Notes: a model not told the origin generated them from the sequence alone. DNA of 18,877 nucleotides from CAVTRI01 sp963737075 (GCA_963737075.1 CAVTRI010000003.1:1-18877); one strand, 5' to 3'. Shown: positions 7,370-15,591, counted from the first letter of the stretch. Numbers and translations are program-made.

Positions 7370-8617
7370 AGCCGCCGTCCTCTCACCGGGCGACGACGGC
7401 GCACGCGCAGGCGCTGTACCCGTTCATGGCCGAGGACGGTTTGGGGGACAGGGGGGTGCTGATCGGGCGGGAGCTCTTCGGCGGATCGTTCTGCTTCGAC
7501 CCTTGGGAGCTGTACCGTCGGGGGCAGCTGACCAATCCCAACATGCTGGTGATCGGGCAAATCGGCAGGGGAAAGTCCACCTTCGTCAAGACCTTCCTCT
7601 GGCGGGAGCAGGTGTTCGGGCGGCAGGCGTGGGTGGTGGATCCGAAAGGGGAGTACGGGCCGCTCGCGGAGGCCTGCGGATGCGTGCCCCTCCGCGTGCG
7701 GCCCGGCGGACCGCTGCGGCTCAACCCGCTCGACGTCCGCCCCCTGCCGTCGGAATCCCACGGCGCAAGCAGGCGTGGGGTCACGAGCCGAGCTCCTGTG
7801 CTCTCTGGCTGCGGCCTCGCTGGCCCGGGTGCTCGGCCCCGCCGAACGCACCGCCGTCGAGCTGGCCGTGCGAGCCGCGATGGAGCGGGCCGACCGCCCC
7901 GTCCTGCCCGACATCGTGGCTGCGCTGCTCGATCCGGACCCGCGCTTGGCGGCATTGGTGCGCACCGACGTTTCCGGACTCGCCCACGACGGTCGCCAGG
8001 TGGCGCTCGAGCTGCGGCGGTTGGTAGAAGGCGACCTGGCGGGGATGTTCGACGGGCCCACGTCGGCCGGCATCGACCTCGATGGGCCGATGGTGGTGCT
8101 GGATTTGTCAGCGCTGTACAACTCGGCAGCGCTCGGCATCTTGATGACATGCGCCACCGCTTGGCTGCAGGCGGCGGTCGGTGCCGCCGAGGGAGTGAAG
8201 CGGCTGGTTGTGGTCGACGAGGCGTGGGCGATCCTCCATGACGTAGCGACGGCACGCTGGCTGCAGGCGGGCTTCAAGTTGGCCCGGGCGTTCGGGGTGG
8301 CCTACGTCGCCGTGCTGCACCGTCTGTCCGACCTCCGCGCAGCCGGAGCGGCGGGTTCGGCGCAGCAGCGGCTGGCCGAGGGGTTGCTGGCCGACTCGGA
8401 GACGCGGGTGGTATTCGGCCAGCCGCCGTCGGAGGTGCGCAGCGCCCGTGAATTGCTCGGCCTGTCTGGCACAGAGGCGGAGCTGCTGCCGCACATCGCC
8501 CGCGGTGTGGCGTTGTGGAAGGTCGCTGACCGCTCGTTCTTGGTCGAACACCACCTGACGGCAATGGAAGCCCGGCTGGTCGACACCGACGCCGCGATGG
8601 TGGACCACTCCGCGTGA
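7366..8617 (+). CDS. VirB4-like T4SS ATPase, frameshifted at about 7777
   Basis: The gene starts at GTG 7366 in a GTGA overlap. Frame 1 contains Walker A GQIGRGKST (64-72), VVDPKGEYG (90-98) and LRLNPLDVRPLPSESHGAS. The protein then continues in frame 2 with SRAELLCSLAAASLARVLGP. Removing one G from the GGGG at 7777-7780 joins them into a 416-residue ATPase. Walker B RLVVVDEAW lies near residue 282, followed by the downstream LHRLSDL segment typical of VirB4/TraC. VirB4-class ATPases energise assembly and transport in type IV secretion. The usual long N-terminal domain is absent and is probably supplied by the preceding SCO6880-type protein. All motor motifs survive, so a base-calling error is as likely as a mutation. 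Confidence 0.75.
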
Positions 8618-10387
8618 CGACCAGGGTTGCAGGCGGCCGCAACATGGGCGGCGGCGTCGAGACGGCAGCTGCCCTCGCCGGTGGAGCTGCGGTCACCCTT
8701 GGCGCATGGGTCTGGGCCACCGGCGAACTCGGGGGCGCCCTCGCCTCCGGCCGCTGGCCCCGGGTCCCGGCCCGTGCGGTCGCCGGCATCGTCGTGCGGC
8801 TGCCCCAGCACTTCGGCGATCCGGCGGCCGCATGGCCCTCAGCCGTGCGGGCCCAACTTCCGGGGCGCTGGGCGTTGGCGGCGCTGGCTGTCGCGGTCGC
8901 GGGAGCGGCACTGGTCGGCGGCTGGGCTGCGTTGCGGGTCCTACGCCCGCGACTGTGGGCGCGTCGGGGTTCCTCGCCTCGGCAGGTTGGTCATCCCAGC
9001 CGCCGTTCCCGAGTTCCGCGGCCTGCTAGCCACAGACGGGCTGCCGGCGCCCGGTGGGCAACCTGGCGGGATCTTCTCATCATTGAGGGTCCGGGGGGCG
9101 CCGCCGGGACGCCTCGTGGTCGGGCTCGTCGGCCACAGCCGGGTGGCGACCGAAGCTCGCCACTCGGTGCTGGTGGTCGGCCCGACGCAGTCCGGCAAGA
9201 CCACGGGGCTGGCGATACCCGCCATCCTCGAATGGCCCGGCCCCGTGGTGGCCACGTCGGTCAAGGACGACTTGGCCGCCACGACATTGGCCTGGCGTTC
9301 CCGACTCGGATATTGCTGGGTGTTCGATCCGACCGCCACGTCAGGCTTGCTGGGCGCAACCGGGTGGTCGCCACTGGCCGAGGCGGGGACGTGGAGCGGC
9401 GCCCAGCGGGTGGCGGGGTGGATGGTAGAGGCCACGCCGGCGCGCTCGGGGCTGTCCGATGCCGCGTTCTGGTACGCGGCGGCGGCCAAACAGCTGGCTC
9501 CGTTGCTGCTGGCCGCTCGGCTGCACGGCGGCACCATGGCCGCCGTTGTCCGCTGGAACAACCTGGCCGAGTTCGACGAGCCGCTGGCGGCGCTGGACGC
9601 CGCCGGCGAGGTGGACGCGTCCGTGGCGCTCGCCGCATGCGTGGCACGCGACGACCGGATCCGCTCCTCGGTAGGCACCACACTCGAAACGGTGCTTGGG
9701 CCATTCGAGGATCCGGTGGTCGCGGGCGCCACGGCGTCATGCGACATCGACACCGGCGGGCTTCTCAGCGGGCCCAACGCGCTGTACCTGTGCGGGCCGA
9801 GCTACGAGCAGCAGCGCGTGCAGGGTTTGTTCGCTTCCCTCGTGTCAGCGGTGGTGGCCGAGGCGGTCGCCCGGGTCAACCGGTCGGGCCGCCCGCTCGA
9901 CCCACCGCTGCTGGTCGTTCTCGATGAGGCGGCCAACATCGCGCCCATTCGCGACCTGGACATGCTGGCTTCCATCGGTGCCGGTATGGGCATCCAGCTC
10001 GTCACCGTCGTCCAGGACCTCGCGCAACTCGCGGCGCGCTACACCCCGGAGCGGGCACAGACGATCGCCAACAACCATCGGGCAAAGGTGGTGTTGTCGG
10101 GCGTCGCCGACCTGTCCACACTCGACCTGCTTTCGGGTCTCGTTGGCGACGCCATCGTCCGCGAGGAGACCGTCACTCACGATCTCCGTGATGGCCGTCG
10201 GACGCGGTCCACCGCCACGGCCTTGCGCCGGCTGGCTCCGACAGACGAGCTCCGCCGCATCGACCCCGGGACGGGCGTGCTCGTCTACGGCCACCTGCCG
10301 CCGGCCCGCATCCGCCTCCGCCCCTGGTACCGGGACCGGTCGCTGCGGGCGAAGGCAACGGCAGACCGTCGTCCTCCTCCGAGGTGA
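8614..10387 (+). CDS. VirD4/TraG-like coupling ATPase, frameshifted at about 8966
   Basis: The gene starts at GTG 8614, overlapping the ATPase stop as GTGA. Frame 1 gives two membrane helices (about 17-36 and 86-108, ALAALAVAVAGAALVGGW). The protein then continues in frame 2 with VPRLGRLVIPAAVPEFRGLL. Deleting one G from the GGGG at 8966-8969 joins them into a 590-residue protein. Walker A VGPTQSGKTT lies near residue 190. Walker B LLVVLDEAANIAPI lies near 432, followed by MLASIGAGMGIQLVTVVQDL, the TraG/TraM-recognition segment. VirD4/TraG proteins are membrane-anchored hexameric ATPases that bring DNA or protein substrates to the type IV channel. No relaxase follows; the next gene is convergent and unrelated. 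Confidence 0.8.
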
Positions 10388-10460
10388 TCTTCGTCGACGC
10401 GGGTCCGCGGGCGCGCTCGGGCGCCTTGGCGCTCGTGCTGGGCGCGTTGCGTTGTCAAAT

Positions 10461-10543
10461 GTGACGCTCCAGCGCGCCCCGGGTGGTTCGCGTTGCGCTC
10501 GATCGCGCCATCGCCGGGGCCTTGGCGCGCGCAATCGCGTCAC
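10461..10543. other. Imperfect long inverted repeat in the convergent gap
   Basis: GTGACGC at 10461-10467 is answered by GCGTCAC at 10537-10543. Inside these, TTGCGC pairs with GCGCAA, so a branched, GC-rich fold is possible. A second small hairpin, GCGCC-TT-GGCGC, lies at 10421-10432. The 191-base gap 10388-10578 separates the coupling-protein and DoxX genes, whose ends converge, so a two-way terminator is the simplest idea. GC content makes chance pairing likely, and there is no T tract. No gene was recognised in the gap. Confidence 0.25.
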
Positions 10544-10578
10544 TCGACGCCGTGGCCTCCGATCGCCACGCCCGGCTG

Positions 10579-11214
10579 TCAGCTCTCAGCGGGTGCGGCC
10601 TGCCGGTCGGCGACAGCCCCGTCGCTTTCGCCGTCATCAGCGGTGACGGTCGCCGGCTCGGCAGAACCGGGGCCCTCGGTCGTTTCCTCCGTTGACACCG
10701 CGGGAGCCGGATGGTACGACGCCTTCAGCAGGGCGGCGGCGTTTGCGACCCCAAACACGGCGGCCGCCACGCCCCATCGAGCCCCACGCCGCTGCTGGCC
10801 GAGCAGCCGGTCGACCGAGAACCGGCCCGGGCCGAGTGTCGCGATGGCGGCGGCCACTGACGCGATGACCGCGGTGTACTCCCAGCCGCCCTTGAACACG
10901 AAGAACCCCTTGCCCTTGTGGTCAGTCGCCGCCGCGCTGGTCATGAGGCCGATGGCCGCCGCCGACGGAAGCGGGGTGAGCGCCCCGAGAGTAAGGAGGG
11001 CGCCCGAGCCGATCTCCGTCCCGGCCGCCAGCCGGGCGTGCAGCCACGCCGGCTTGAAGCCGAGCGCGTCGAACCACCTCGTCGTCCCCGCCAGGCCCCC
11101 TGCCCCGGCCAGCTTGTTGGTGCCGTGTGCTACCAGCATCGGGCCGATCGACAAGCGCAGCAGCAGGGAAGCCACGTCCGCGTGGGCGGCGTCGGATGCG
11201 TTCTTGCGGGCCAC
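10579..11214 (-). CDS. DoxX-family membrane protein
   Basis: The 211-residue product starts at GTG 11214, with GGGAGGAT about 6 bases upstream. This start is preferred over the much longer open frame, whose extra N-terminus is Arg/Pro-rich shadow sequence. The N-terminal segment ASLLLRLSIGPMLVAHGTNKL and the following TTRWFDALGFKPAWLHARLA are characteristic of DoxX/DoxD-like proteins, which have four membrane helices and a conserved histidine-containing first helix region. Family members include quinone-linked oxidoreductase subunits and MauE/TQO small subunits, but most actinobacterial copies have no known role. The last ~45 residues are acidic and low in complexity (STEETTEGPGSAEPATVTAD) and probably disordered. 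It is divergent from murT and convergent with the T4SS-like block. Confidence 0.85.
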   Translation of the reverse strand: MARKNASDAAHADVASLLLRLSIGPMLVAHGTNKLAGAGGLAGTTRWFDALGFKPAWLHARLAAGTEIGSGALLTLGALTPLPSAAAIGLMTSAAATDHKGKGFFVFKGGWEYTAVIASVAAAIATLGPGRFSVDRLLGQQRRGARWGVAAAVFGVANAAALLKASYHPAPAVSTEETTEGPGSAEPATVTADDGESDGAVADRQAAPAES

Positions 11215-11300
11215 GGTGATCCTCCCTCGGTCTGGTCGCGCCAACGTACCCCGCCTGCGGCCGAGACCCCAACGGTCGGCAGGTAGCCTCGCCGATCGCC

Positions 11301-12611
11301 ATGTCCGGCTCCCAGCCCGATGCTGCCGCCAAAGGACCCCGCTCGCAGCCGCCCGCCGATCCCTCCTTGCCGGCCCGGACCCGCGCCGCGGCCTGGATCG
11401 GTGCCGGTGTCGCCGGCCTTTCGCGCCGGCTCGGCCGCGGCGGCGGCTCCGTAGTGGGCGGGCGGGCGATGCTGGCAGTCGACCCGGCGGCGCTGCGGCA
11501 CCTGGCACACGGCCGCACGGTGGCGCTCGTGTCCGGCACAAACGGCAAAACCACCACCACCAGCCTGTTGCGGGCCGGGCTCGCGAGCACCGGGCCGGTG
11601 GCGACCAACATGGCCGGCGCCAACCTGCCGCCTGGCCTGGCCGCCGCCCTCGCCGCGGCCGGAGACGCGCCCCTCGCCGCGTTGGAGGTCGACGAGGCGT
11701 GGCTGGCCCGAGTCGTCGCCGACAGCGCCCCCAGGGTCGTCGCGCTGCTCAACCTCAGCCGTGACCAACTGGACCGCAACAACGAGGTGCGGGTGCTGGC
11801 TGGGGCGTGGCGGCGGATGTGCGGCACGGGAGGACCCCAAACGGTGGTGGCCAACGCGGATGATCCCTTGGTGGCCTGGGCGGCGTTGGCCGCGCCGAAG
11901 GTGCGCTGGGTGGGCGCTGGTCAGCCGTGGACCGCGGACGCAGCCGGCTGCCCGGCTTGCGGCGCGCGAATCGTGTTCGAGGATGATGGCGACTGGGCTT
12001 GCACGAGGTGTGCTCTCGCTCGCCCGCCGCTCGACGTCCGCATCGACGGCGACAACGTCGTGGGTGCGGACGGCGTCACTCGTCCCTTGCGACTGTCGCT
12101 GCCCGGTCGCGCGAACCGGGCCGACGCCACGATAGCTCTGACCGCCGCCGCCGAGTTGGGGGCGGACCCGGAGCGGGCGCTGGAGGGCATGCGGACGGTC
12201 GAGCAGATCGTAGGCCGGTACAAGGTGGTCCAGGCGGGAGAGGTCGAAGCCAGGCTGCTGCTGGCCAAGAACCCCGCTGGCTGGTTGGAAGTCCTCGACG
12301 TCGTGCGGCCGGCGCCCCGTCCGGTGGTGGTGGCCATCAACGCCCGGATCGCCGACGGACGCGATCCTTCATGGCTGTGGGACGTGCCGTTCGAGCGCCT
12401 CGCAGGGCGGTTGGTGGTGTCGACCGGCGAGCGCAGCCGTGATCTCGCTGTGCGGCTGCACTATGCAGACGTCGAGCACCGCCGCGTCGACGACCCTTTG
12501 GAAGCCATCCGCGTTGCGGGGATTGCCACGCCCAGCAGCGAACCGCCCTCGGTTGACGTCATCGGCAATTACACCGCCTTCCAGGTGATCCGCCACAGGC
12601 TCGACGCATGA
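11301..12611 (+). CDS. murT: Lipid II isoglutaminyl synthase, MurT subunit
   Basis: The 436-residue protein is a Mur-ligase-like ATPase that, with GatD, amidates the alpha-carboxyl of D-glutamate in lipid II. Visible features are the ATP-binding loop SGTNGKTTT (78-86), the conserved EVDE (129-132), and NLSRDQLDR (151-159). Inserted into the Mur central domain is a Cys4 zinc ribbon: C217, C220, C234 and C237. The C-terminal domain holds DGRDPSWLWD (352-361), the segment that in Staphylococcus MurT carries an Asp completing the GatD active site. The first ~30 residues are Pro/Ala-rich and variable. The ATG at 11301 has no strong Shine-Dalgarno site. The stop overlaps gatD as ATGA, as in most murT-gatD operons, which supports a stoichiometric complex. 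Confidence 0.95.
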   Translation: MSGSQPDAAAKGPRSQPPADPSLPARTRAAAWIGAGVAGLSRRLGRGGGSVVGGRAMLAVDPAALRHLAHGRTVALVSGTNGKTTTTSLLRAGLASTGPVATNMAGANLPPGLAAALAAAGDAPLAALEVDEAWLARVVADSAPRVVALLNLSRDQLDRNNEVRVLAGAWRRMCGTGGPQTVVANADDPLVAWAALAAPKVRWVGAGQPWTADAAGCPACGARIVFEDDGDWACTRCALARPPLDVRIDGDNVVGADGVTRPLRLSLPGRANRADATIALTAAAELGADPERALEGMRTVEQIVGRYKVVQAGEVEARLLLAKNPAGWLEVLDVVRPAPRPVVVAINARIADGRDPSWLWDVPFERLAGRLVVSTGERSRDLAVRLHYADVEHRRVDDPLEAIRVAGIATPSSEPPSVDVIGNYTAFQVIRHRLDA

Positions 12612-13399
12612 GTGGGACTGCAGGGCCATCGACTGTCCGTGTGGTGCTGCTGTTTCCGGACCTGCTCGGGACATACGGGGACTCAGGCAACGCCCTCATC
12701 CTGGCCCAGCGCCTCCGCTGGCGGGGACTCCCCGCCCAGTTGATCACCGTCACCGCCGGCGACCCGATCCCGTCGGGATGCGACCTGTACGTCGTCGGGG
12801 GCGGCGAAGACCTGCCGCAGGTGCTCGCTGCCCGCCAACTCGGGCAGCATGGTCCCCTACACCAGGCCGTCGAACGCGGCGCCGCCGTGCTGGCGGTCTG
12901 CGCCGGGCTGCAGATCCTGGGGACGAGCTTCGTCGGTGCCGACGGAGGCGAGGCTGAAGGGCTCGGGCTGCTCGACTGCCGCACCGGGCGGCCTGTCGCT
13001 CGAACGGCGCGCCGAGCCGTCGGGGAACTGGTGGTCGACGCTGATCCGCGGCTCGGCCTGCCTCTGCTCACCGGCTACGAAAACCACGGCGGCATCACGA
13101 CGCTCGGCCCCGGCGTCTCCCCGATCGGGCGTGTGCGGACCGGGGTGGGCAACGGCGACGGCACCGACGGCGCCTGGTCCGGCCGGGTGCTCGCCACCTA
13201 CCTTCACGGTCCCGTTCTGGCCCGCAACCCCGCACTCGCTGACCGGCTCCTCGGCTGGGTGGTCGGACCGCTCGACCCCCTCGACGACGGCGACAGCGAC
13301 GAGCTCCGCGCCGAACGCCTCCGCGCTGCCCCCTCGGAAGCCTCTGACACTCGCGGACGACCGCGGTGGCGGCTCGCCTCCAGCCAGGGCCGGCCCTGA
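12608..13399 (+). CDS. gatD: Lipid II isoglutaminyl synthase, glutamine amidotransferase subunit GatD
   Basis: The product is a 263-residue class I glutamine amidotransferase (CobQ/CobB-like fold). It hydrolyses glutamine and passes ammonia to MurT. Key features are the N-terminal LLFPDLLGTYGDSGNAL typical of GatD, the oxyanion segment YVVGGGEDLPQ, the nucleophile Cys 98 in VCAGLQILG, and the catalytic His 200 in YLHGPVLARNP. The third catalytic residue is expected from MurT. The last ~45 residues, after WVVGPLDPL, extend past the conserved fold and are rich in Arg, Ser and Asp. It starts at ATG 12608 within the murT stop. A small hairpin (CCGGC-CCTGA-GCCGG, 13390-13404) lies over its stop codon, and the next gene begins 33 bases later, possibly from its own promoter. 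Confidence 0.95.
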   Translation: MSGTAGPSTVRVVLLFPDLLGTYGDSGNALILAQRLRWRGLPAQLITVTAGDPIPSGCDLYVVGGGEDLPQVLAARQLGQHGPLHQAVERGAAVLAVCAGLQILGTSFVGADGGEAEGLGLLDCRTGRPVARTARRAVGELVVDADPRLGLPLLTGYENHGGITTLGPGVSPIGRVRTGVGNGDGTDGAWSGRVLATYLHGPVLARNPALADRLLGWVVGPLDPLDDGDSDELRAERLRAAPSEASDTRGRPRWRLASSQGRP

Positions 13400-13418
13400 G
13401 CCGGGCGCGAGCCGCCAG

Positions 13419-13424
13419 TACTGT
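13419..13424 (+). promoter_or_regulatory. Candidate -10 box of a leaderless transcript
   Basis: TACTGT matches the actinobacterial TANNNT -10 consensus and ends 8 bases before the GTG at 13433, in a gap without a Shine-Dalgarno site. That spacing would put the transcript start at or next to the start codon. No -35 box is evident. Confidence 0.4.
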
Positions 13425-13432
13425 AGGGCCCG

Positions 13433-14506
13433 GTGCGCCTGTCGCGAAACGCCCGCTTTGCGGCCCCGTTCGTGGTGGCGGCGGTGATCGGTGTCGGGGC
13501 CGCCATACCTGGGCTGTCGTCGAACACCCATGCCAACGTGCCGCCGATCAGCGCGTTGGCGCTTGTCGACAAGGTCGCCCACGCGCACGTGGACGGCTTG
13601 TCGGGAACAATGTCGCTGACCTCAAACCTCGGGCTTCCGCCCGGCGTGGGGGCGCTCGGGGCGGGACCGGGGAGCGCTGGCATCGACTGGGCCAGCCTCC
13701 TGTCGGGCAACCACCGGTTCGACGTGTGGCTGGGCGGTGACGACCGCCAGCGGGTGTCGCTGACACGCCACCTGGGCGAGACCGACATCGTCCGCAACGG
13801 CGACAAGGTGTGGATCTACGACAGCACCAGCGAGAAGGTCACCAACCTGATCGTCGGTCCGTCGGGCTCCCACAGCAGCCTGCAGGCCGTCACGTCACGG
13901 CTGCTCGACCGGTTCATTCCGGTTACCACTGCGGAGGTAGGGCCGCCGGTCGTGGTCGCCGGCGCCTCCTGCTACACGTTGCGGCTGGTGCCCCGGGCGG
14001 GCACTGCCGCCGCTCGGGACACCACGGTCGGCCGGGTCGACGTGGCTGTCGACAAAGTCGACGGGGTGCCGCTCAGGCTCTCGGTGTACCCCAAAACGCC
14101 GGCCGCGGCGCCGCCCACGCTGGTCATCGGGTTTGTCGGCAGCGTCAACTTCGGACAGCCTCCAGCGTCGACGTTCGCCGCCCCGCATGGAGTCAGCCAG
14201 TCGACCCAGTCGCTGCCTTCGCTGCTCGGCGGGTCGTCCAGCAGTCCCGTGCCGGGCCAGCCGGCCGCCATCGGCGGCGCTCGGCTGACGGGCACGCCGT
14301 GGGCGCCGATCGTCGTGGTCTCGAACGTCCACTTCGGCGTCGCCGAGGCGCTGGTGAACCTTCTGACGGTGCCGACCCATGGTGTCCCGGGGTCGCCGCG
14401 GGCGTTGACCAGCAACGTGGTCAATGTGCTCGTCTACCCCGACGGGCGCTTGGTCGCAGGACTGGCCACCCTTGAAGCTCTCTCATCCGCCGCGGGCCGG
14501 CCGTGA
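13433..14506 (+). CDS. Secreted LolA/DUF2092-like protein
   Basis: The 357-residue protein starts at GTG 13433. An N-terminal signal is visible: a basic start (MRLSRNARF), a hydrophobic core (AAPFVVAAVIGVGAAI) and a small-residue exit near SSNTHA. No lipobox Cys is present, so it is probably released or anchored by an uncleaved helix. The mature part has ALALVDKVAHAHVDGLSGTM, then NLGLPP, and a repeated strand pattern ending in GDKVWIYDSTSEKVTNL. This is typical of the half-barrel of LolA, RseB/MucB and DUF2092 proteins, which bind lipid or lipoprotein acyl chains. The second half is less recognisable, with a Gly/Ser-rich linker near 265-275. Its stop overlaps the next ABC gene as GTGA, so it probably works with that transporter. 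The ligand is unknown. Confidence 0.68.
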   Translation: MRLSRNARFAAPFVVAAVIGVGAAIPGLSSNTHANVPPISALALVDKVAHAHVDGLSGTMSLTSNLGLPPGVGALGAGPGSAGIDWASLLSGNHRFDVWLGGDDRQRVSLTRHLGETDIVRNGDKVWIYDSTSEKVTNLIVGPSGSHSSLQAVTSRLLDRFIPVTTAEVGPPVVVAGASCYTLRLVPRAGTAAARDTTVGRVDVAVDKVDGVPLRLSVYPKTPAAAPPTLVIGFVGSVNFGQPPASTFAAPHGVSQSTQSLPSLLGGSSSSPVPGQPAAIGGARLTGTPWAPIVVVSNVHFGVAEALVNLLTVPTHGVPGSPRALTSNVVNVLVYPDGRLVAGLATLEALSSAAGRP

Positions 14507-15591
14507 CCGCATCTTCCTGGGCGGAGTCGATGCCCGCCCCCGCTACCGGCACGATGGACGAGCGTCCATCCCAAGAAGTGACTGGGGCCCCTGAGCTGGC
14601 CATCGCCACCCAGGCGCTCACCAAGCGGTTTGGTTCTCTCACCGCCGTCGACCAGATCGACCTCGCCGTCCCTGTGGGCAGTGTCTTCGGGTTCCTCGGA
14701 CCCAACGGGGCGGGCAAGACCACCACCATCCGCATGCTGCTGGGGTTGATCTTCCCGACCGCCGGCCGTTGTCAGCTGCTCGGGCGACCCGTGCCCGACG
14801 AGGCGATGGACGCCTTGCCGGCGGTCGGCGCCCTCGTCGAGGGTCCGGCCTTCTACCCGTGGCTGTCCGCACGCGAGAATCTCGCCCGGCTCGATGCTGC
14901 CGGTCCCGACGGGCAGCGCCACACCCGAGCCCGCCGCGTCGACGAGGCCATCGCCCACGTTGGGCTCACAGCTGCCGCGGGTCGGAAGTACCGGGCGTAC
15001 TCCCTTGGCATGCGCCAGCGGCTGGGGCTCGCCGCCGCCCTCCTCCGGCCGCGGCGGCTGCTGATTCTCGACGAGCCCACCAACGGCATGGACCCCCAAG
15101 GCACCCGGGAGATCCGGCGCCTCATCCGCGATCTCGCCCGCGACGGCATGACCGTGTTCCTCTCCAGCCATCTGCTGTCCGAGGTCGAACAGGTCTGCAC
15201 CCACGCTGCGGTCATGGCCCGCGGGCGGCTGCTGGCTCAAGGCAGCCTGGCCGAGCTGCGCGCCGCTACCGAACGTCGCCTGCGAGTGGAAGTGGACGAC
15301 GTCCGCACGGCCGAGCGCACCTTGCAGGGGACCGGGGTCGCCGACGCCGCGGCAATAGCGCAGGGCCGCGCGGCAAGAACGTCCGACGCTGCGGCAAGGA
15401 CGCCGGATGCCGAAGCGGCGTCAGCAGAGCCGGGTGTCGTCGAGGGCACCCTGGGCGACGTGGCCGTCGAGGCCTGCTGCCGGGCGCTGGTCTACGCAGG
15501 CGTCGGCATCCGGGCGGTCGCCGTGCGCCAGCCGAGCCTGGAGGACGTGTTCGTCGAACTCACCGGGGAGGGCTTCGATGTTGCTGAATGA
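14503..15591 (+). CDS. ABC transporter ATP-binding protein, ABC-2 type
   Basis: The 362-residue ATPase partners the permease encoded immediately downstream. Motifs are complete: Walker A GPNGAGKTT (66-74), signature region YSLGMRQR (166-173), Walker B LLILDEPTNGMD (186-197) and H-loop His 223 (SSHLLSEVEQ). The class is the drug/lipid exporter type (DrrA/CcmA/NatA-like), whose signature is SxGMxQR rather than LSGGQ. The C-terminal extension (about 250-362) is the usual accessory domain ending in QPSLEDVFVELTG. It contains an extra Ala/Arg/Thr/Asp-rich insert with a 7-residue duplication. GTG 14503, within a GTGA overlap, is the assigned start; ATG 14530 is an in-frame alternative. The stop lies 14 bases into the permease gene. 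Confidence 0.92.
   Translation: MTASSWAESMPAPATGTMDERPSQEVTGAPELAIATQALTKRFGSLTAVDQIDLAVPVGSVFGFLGPNGAGKTTTIRMLLGLIFPTAGRCQLLGRPVPDEAMDALPAVGALVEGPAFYPWLSARENLARLDAAGPDGQRHTRARRVDEAIAHVGLTAAAGRKYRAYSLGMRQRLGLAAALLRPRRLLILDEPTNGMDPQGTREIRRLIRDLARDGMTVFLSSHLLSEVEQVCTHAAVMARGRLLAQGSLAELRAATERRLRVEVDDVRTAERTLQGTGVADAAAIAQGRAARTSDAAARTPDAEAASAEPGVVEGTLGDVAVEACCRALVYAGVGIRAVAVRQPSLEDVFVELTGEGFDVAE
15370..15411 (+). repeat. Two tandem 21-base units inside the ABC ATPase gene
   Basis: Two in-frame units, 15370-15390 and 15391-15411, both begin GCGGCAAG and match at 16 of 21 positions. They encode AARTSDA and AARTPDA in the accessory C-terminal domain of the ATPase. The unit keeps the frame, so it looks like a recent slippage or duplication expanding a loop. 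A third degenerate unit (EAASAEP) may follow. Confidence 0.7.

Noticed and set aside
8018..8100. Possible independent small gene for the 3' half of the VirB4-like ATPase from the ATG at 7775
   Set aside because: The downstream half carries the Walker B of the same ATPase whose Walker A is just upstream in another frame, so one broken gene explains it better than two genes.
4985..8972. Programmed ribosomal frameshifting in the T4SS-like genes
   Set aside because: None of the three sites has a slippery X-XXY-YYZ heptamer with a clear downstream pseudoknot, and the shift direction differs between sites.
10453..10458. TTGACA -35 hexamer on the minus strand
   Set aside because: No TANNNT box occurs 16-18 bases downstream, and it sits behind the DoxX gene where no minus-strand gene follows before the T4SS-like block.
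10483..10695. Small open frame of 70 residues after the coupling-protein gene
   Set aside because: It runs across the DoxX 3' end on the opposite strand, has no ribosome site and resembles composition-driven shadow sequence.
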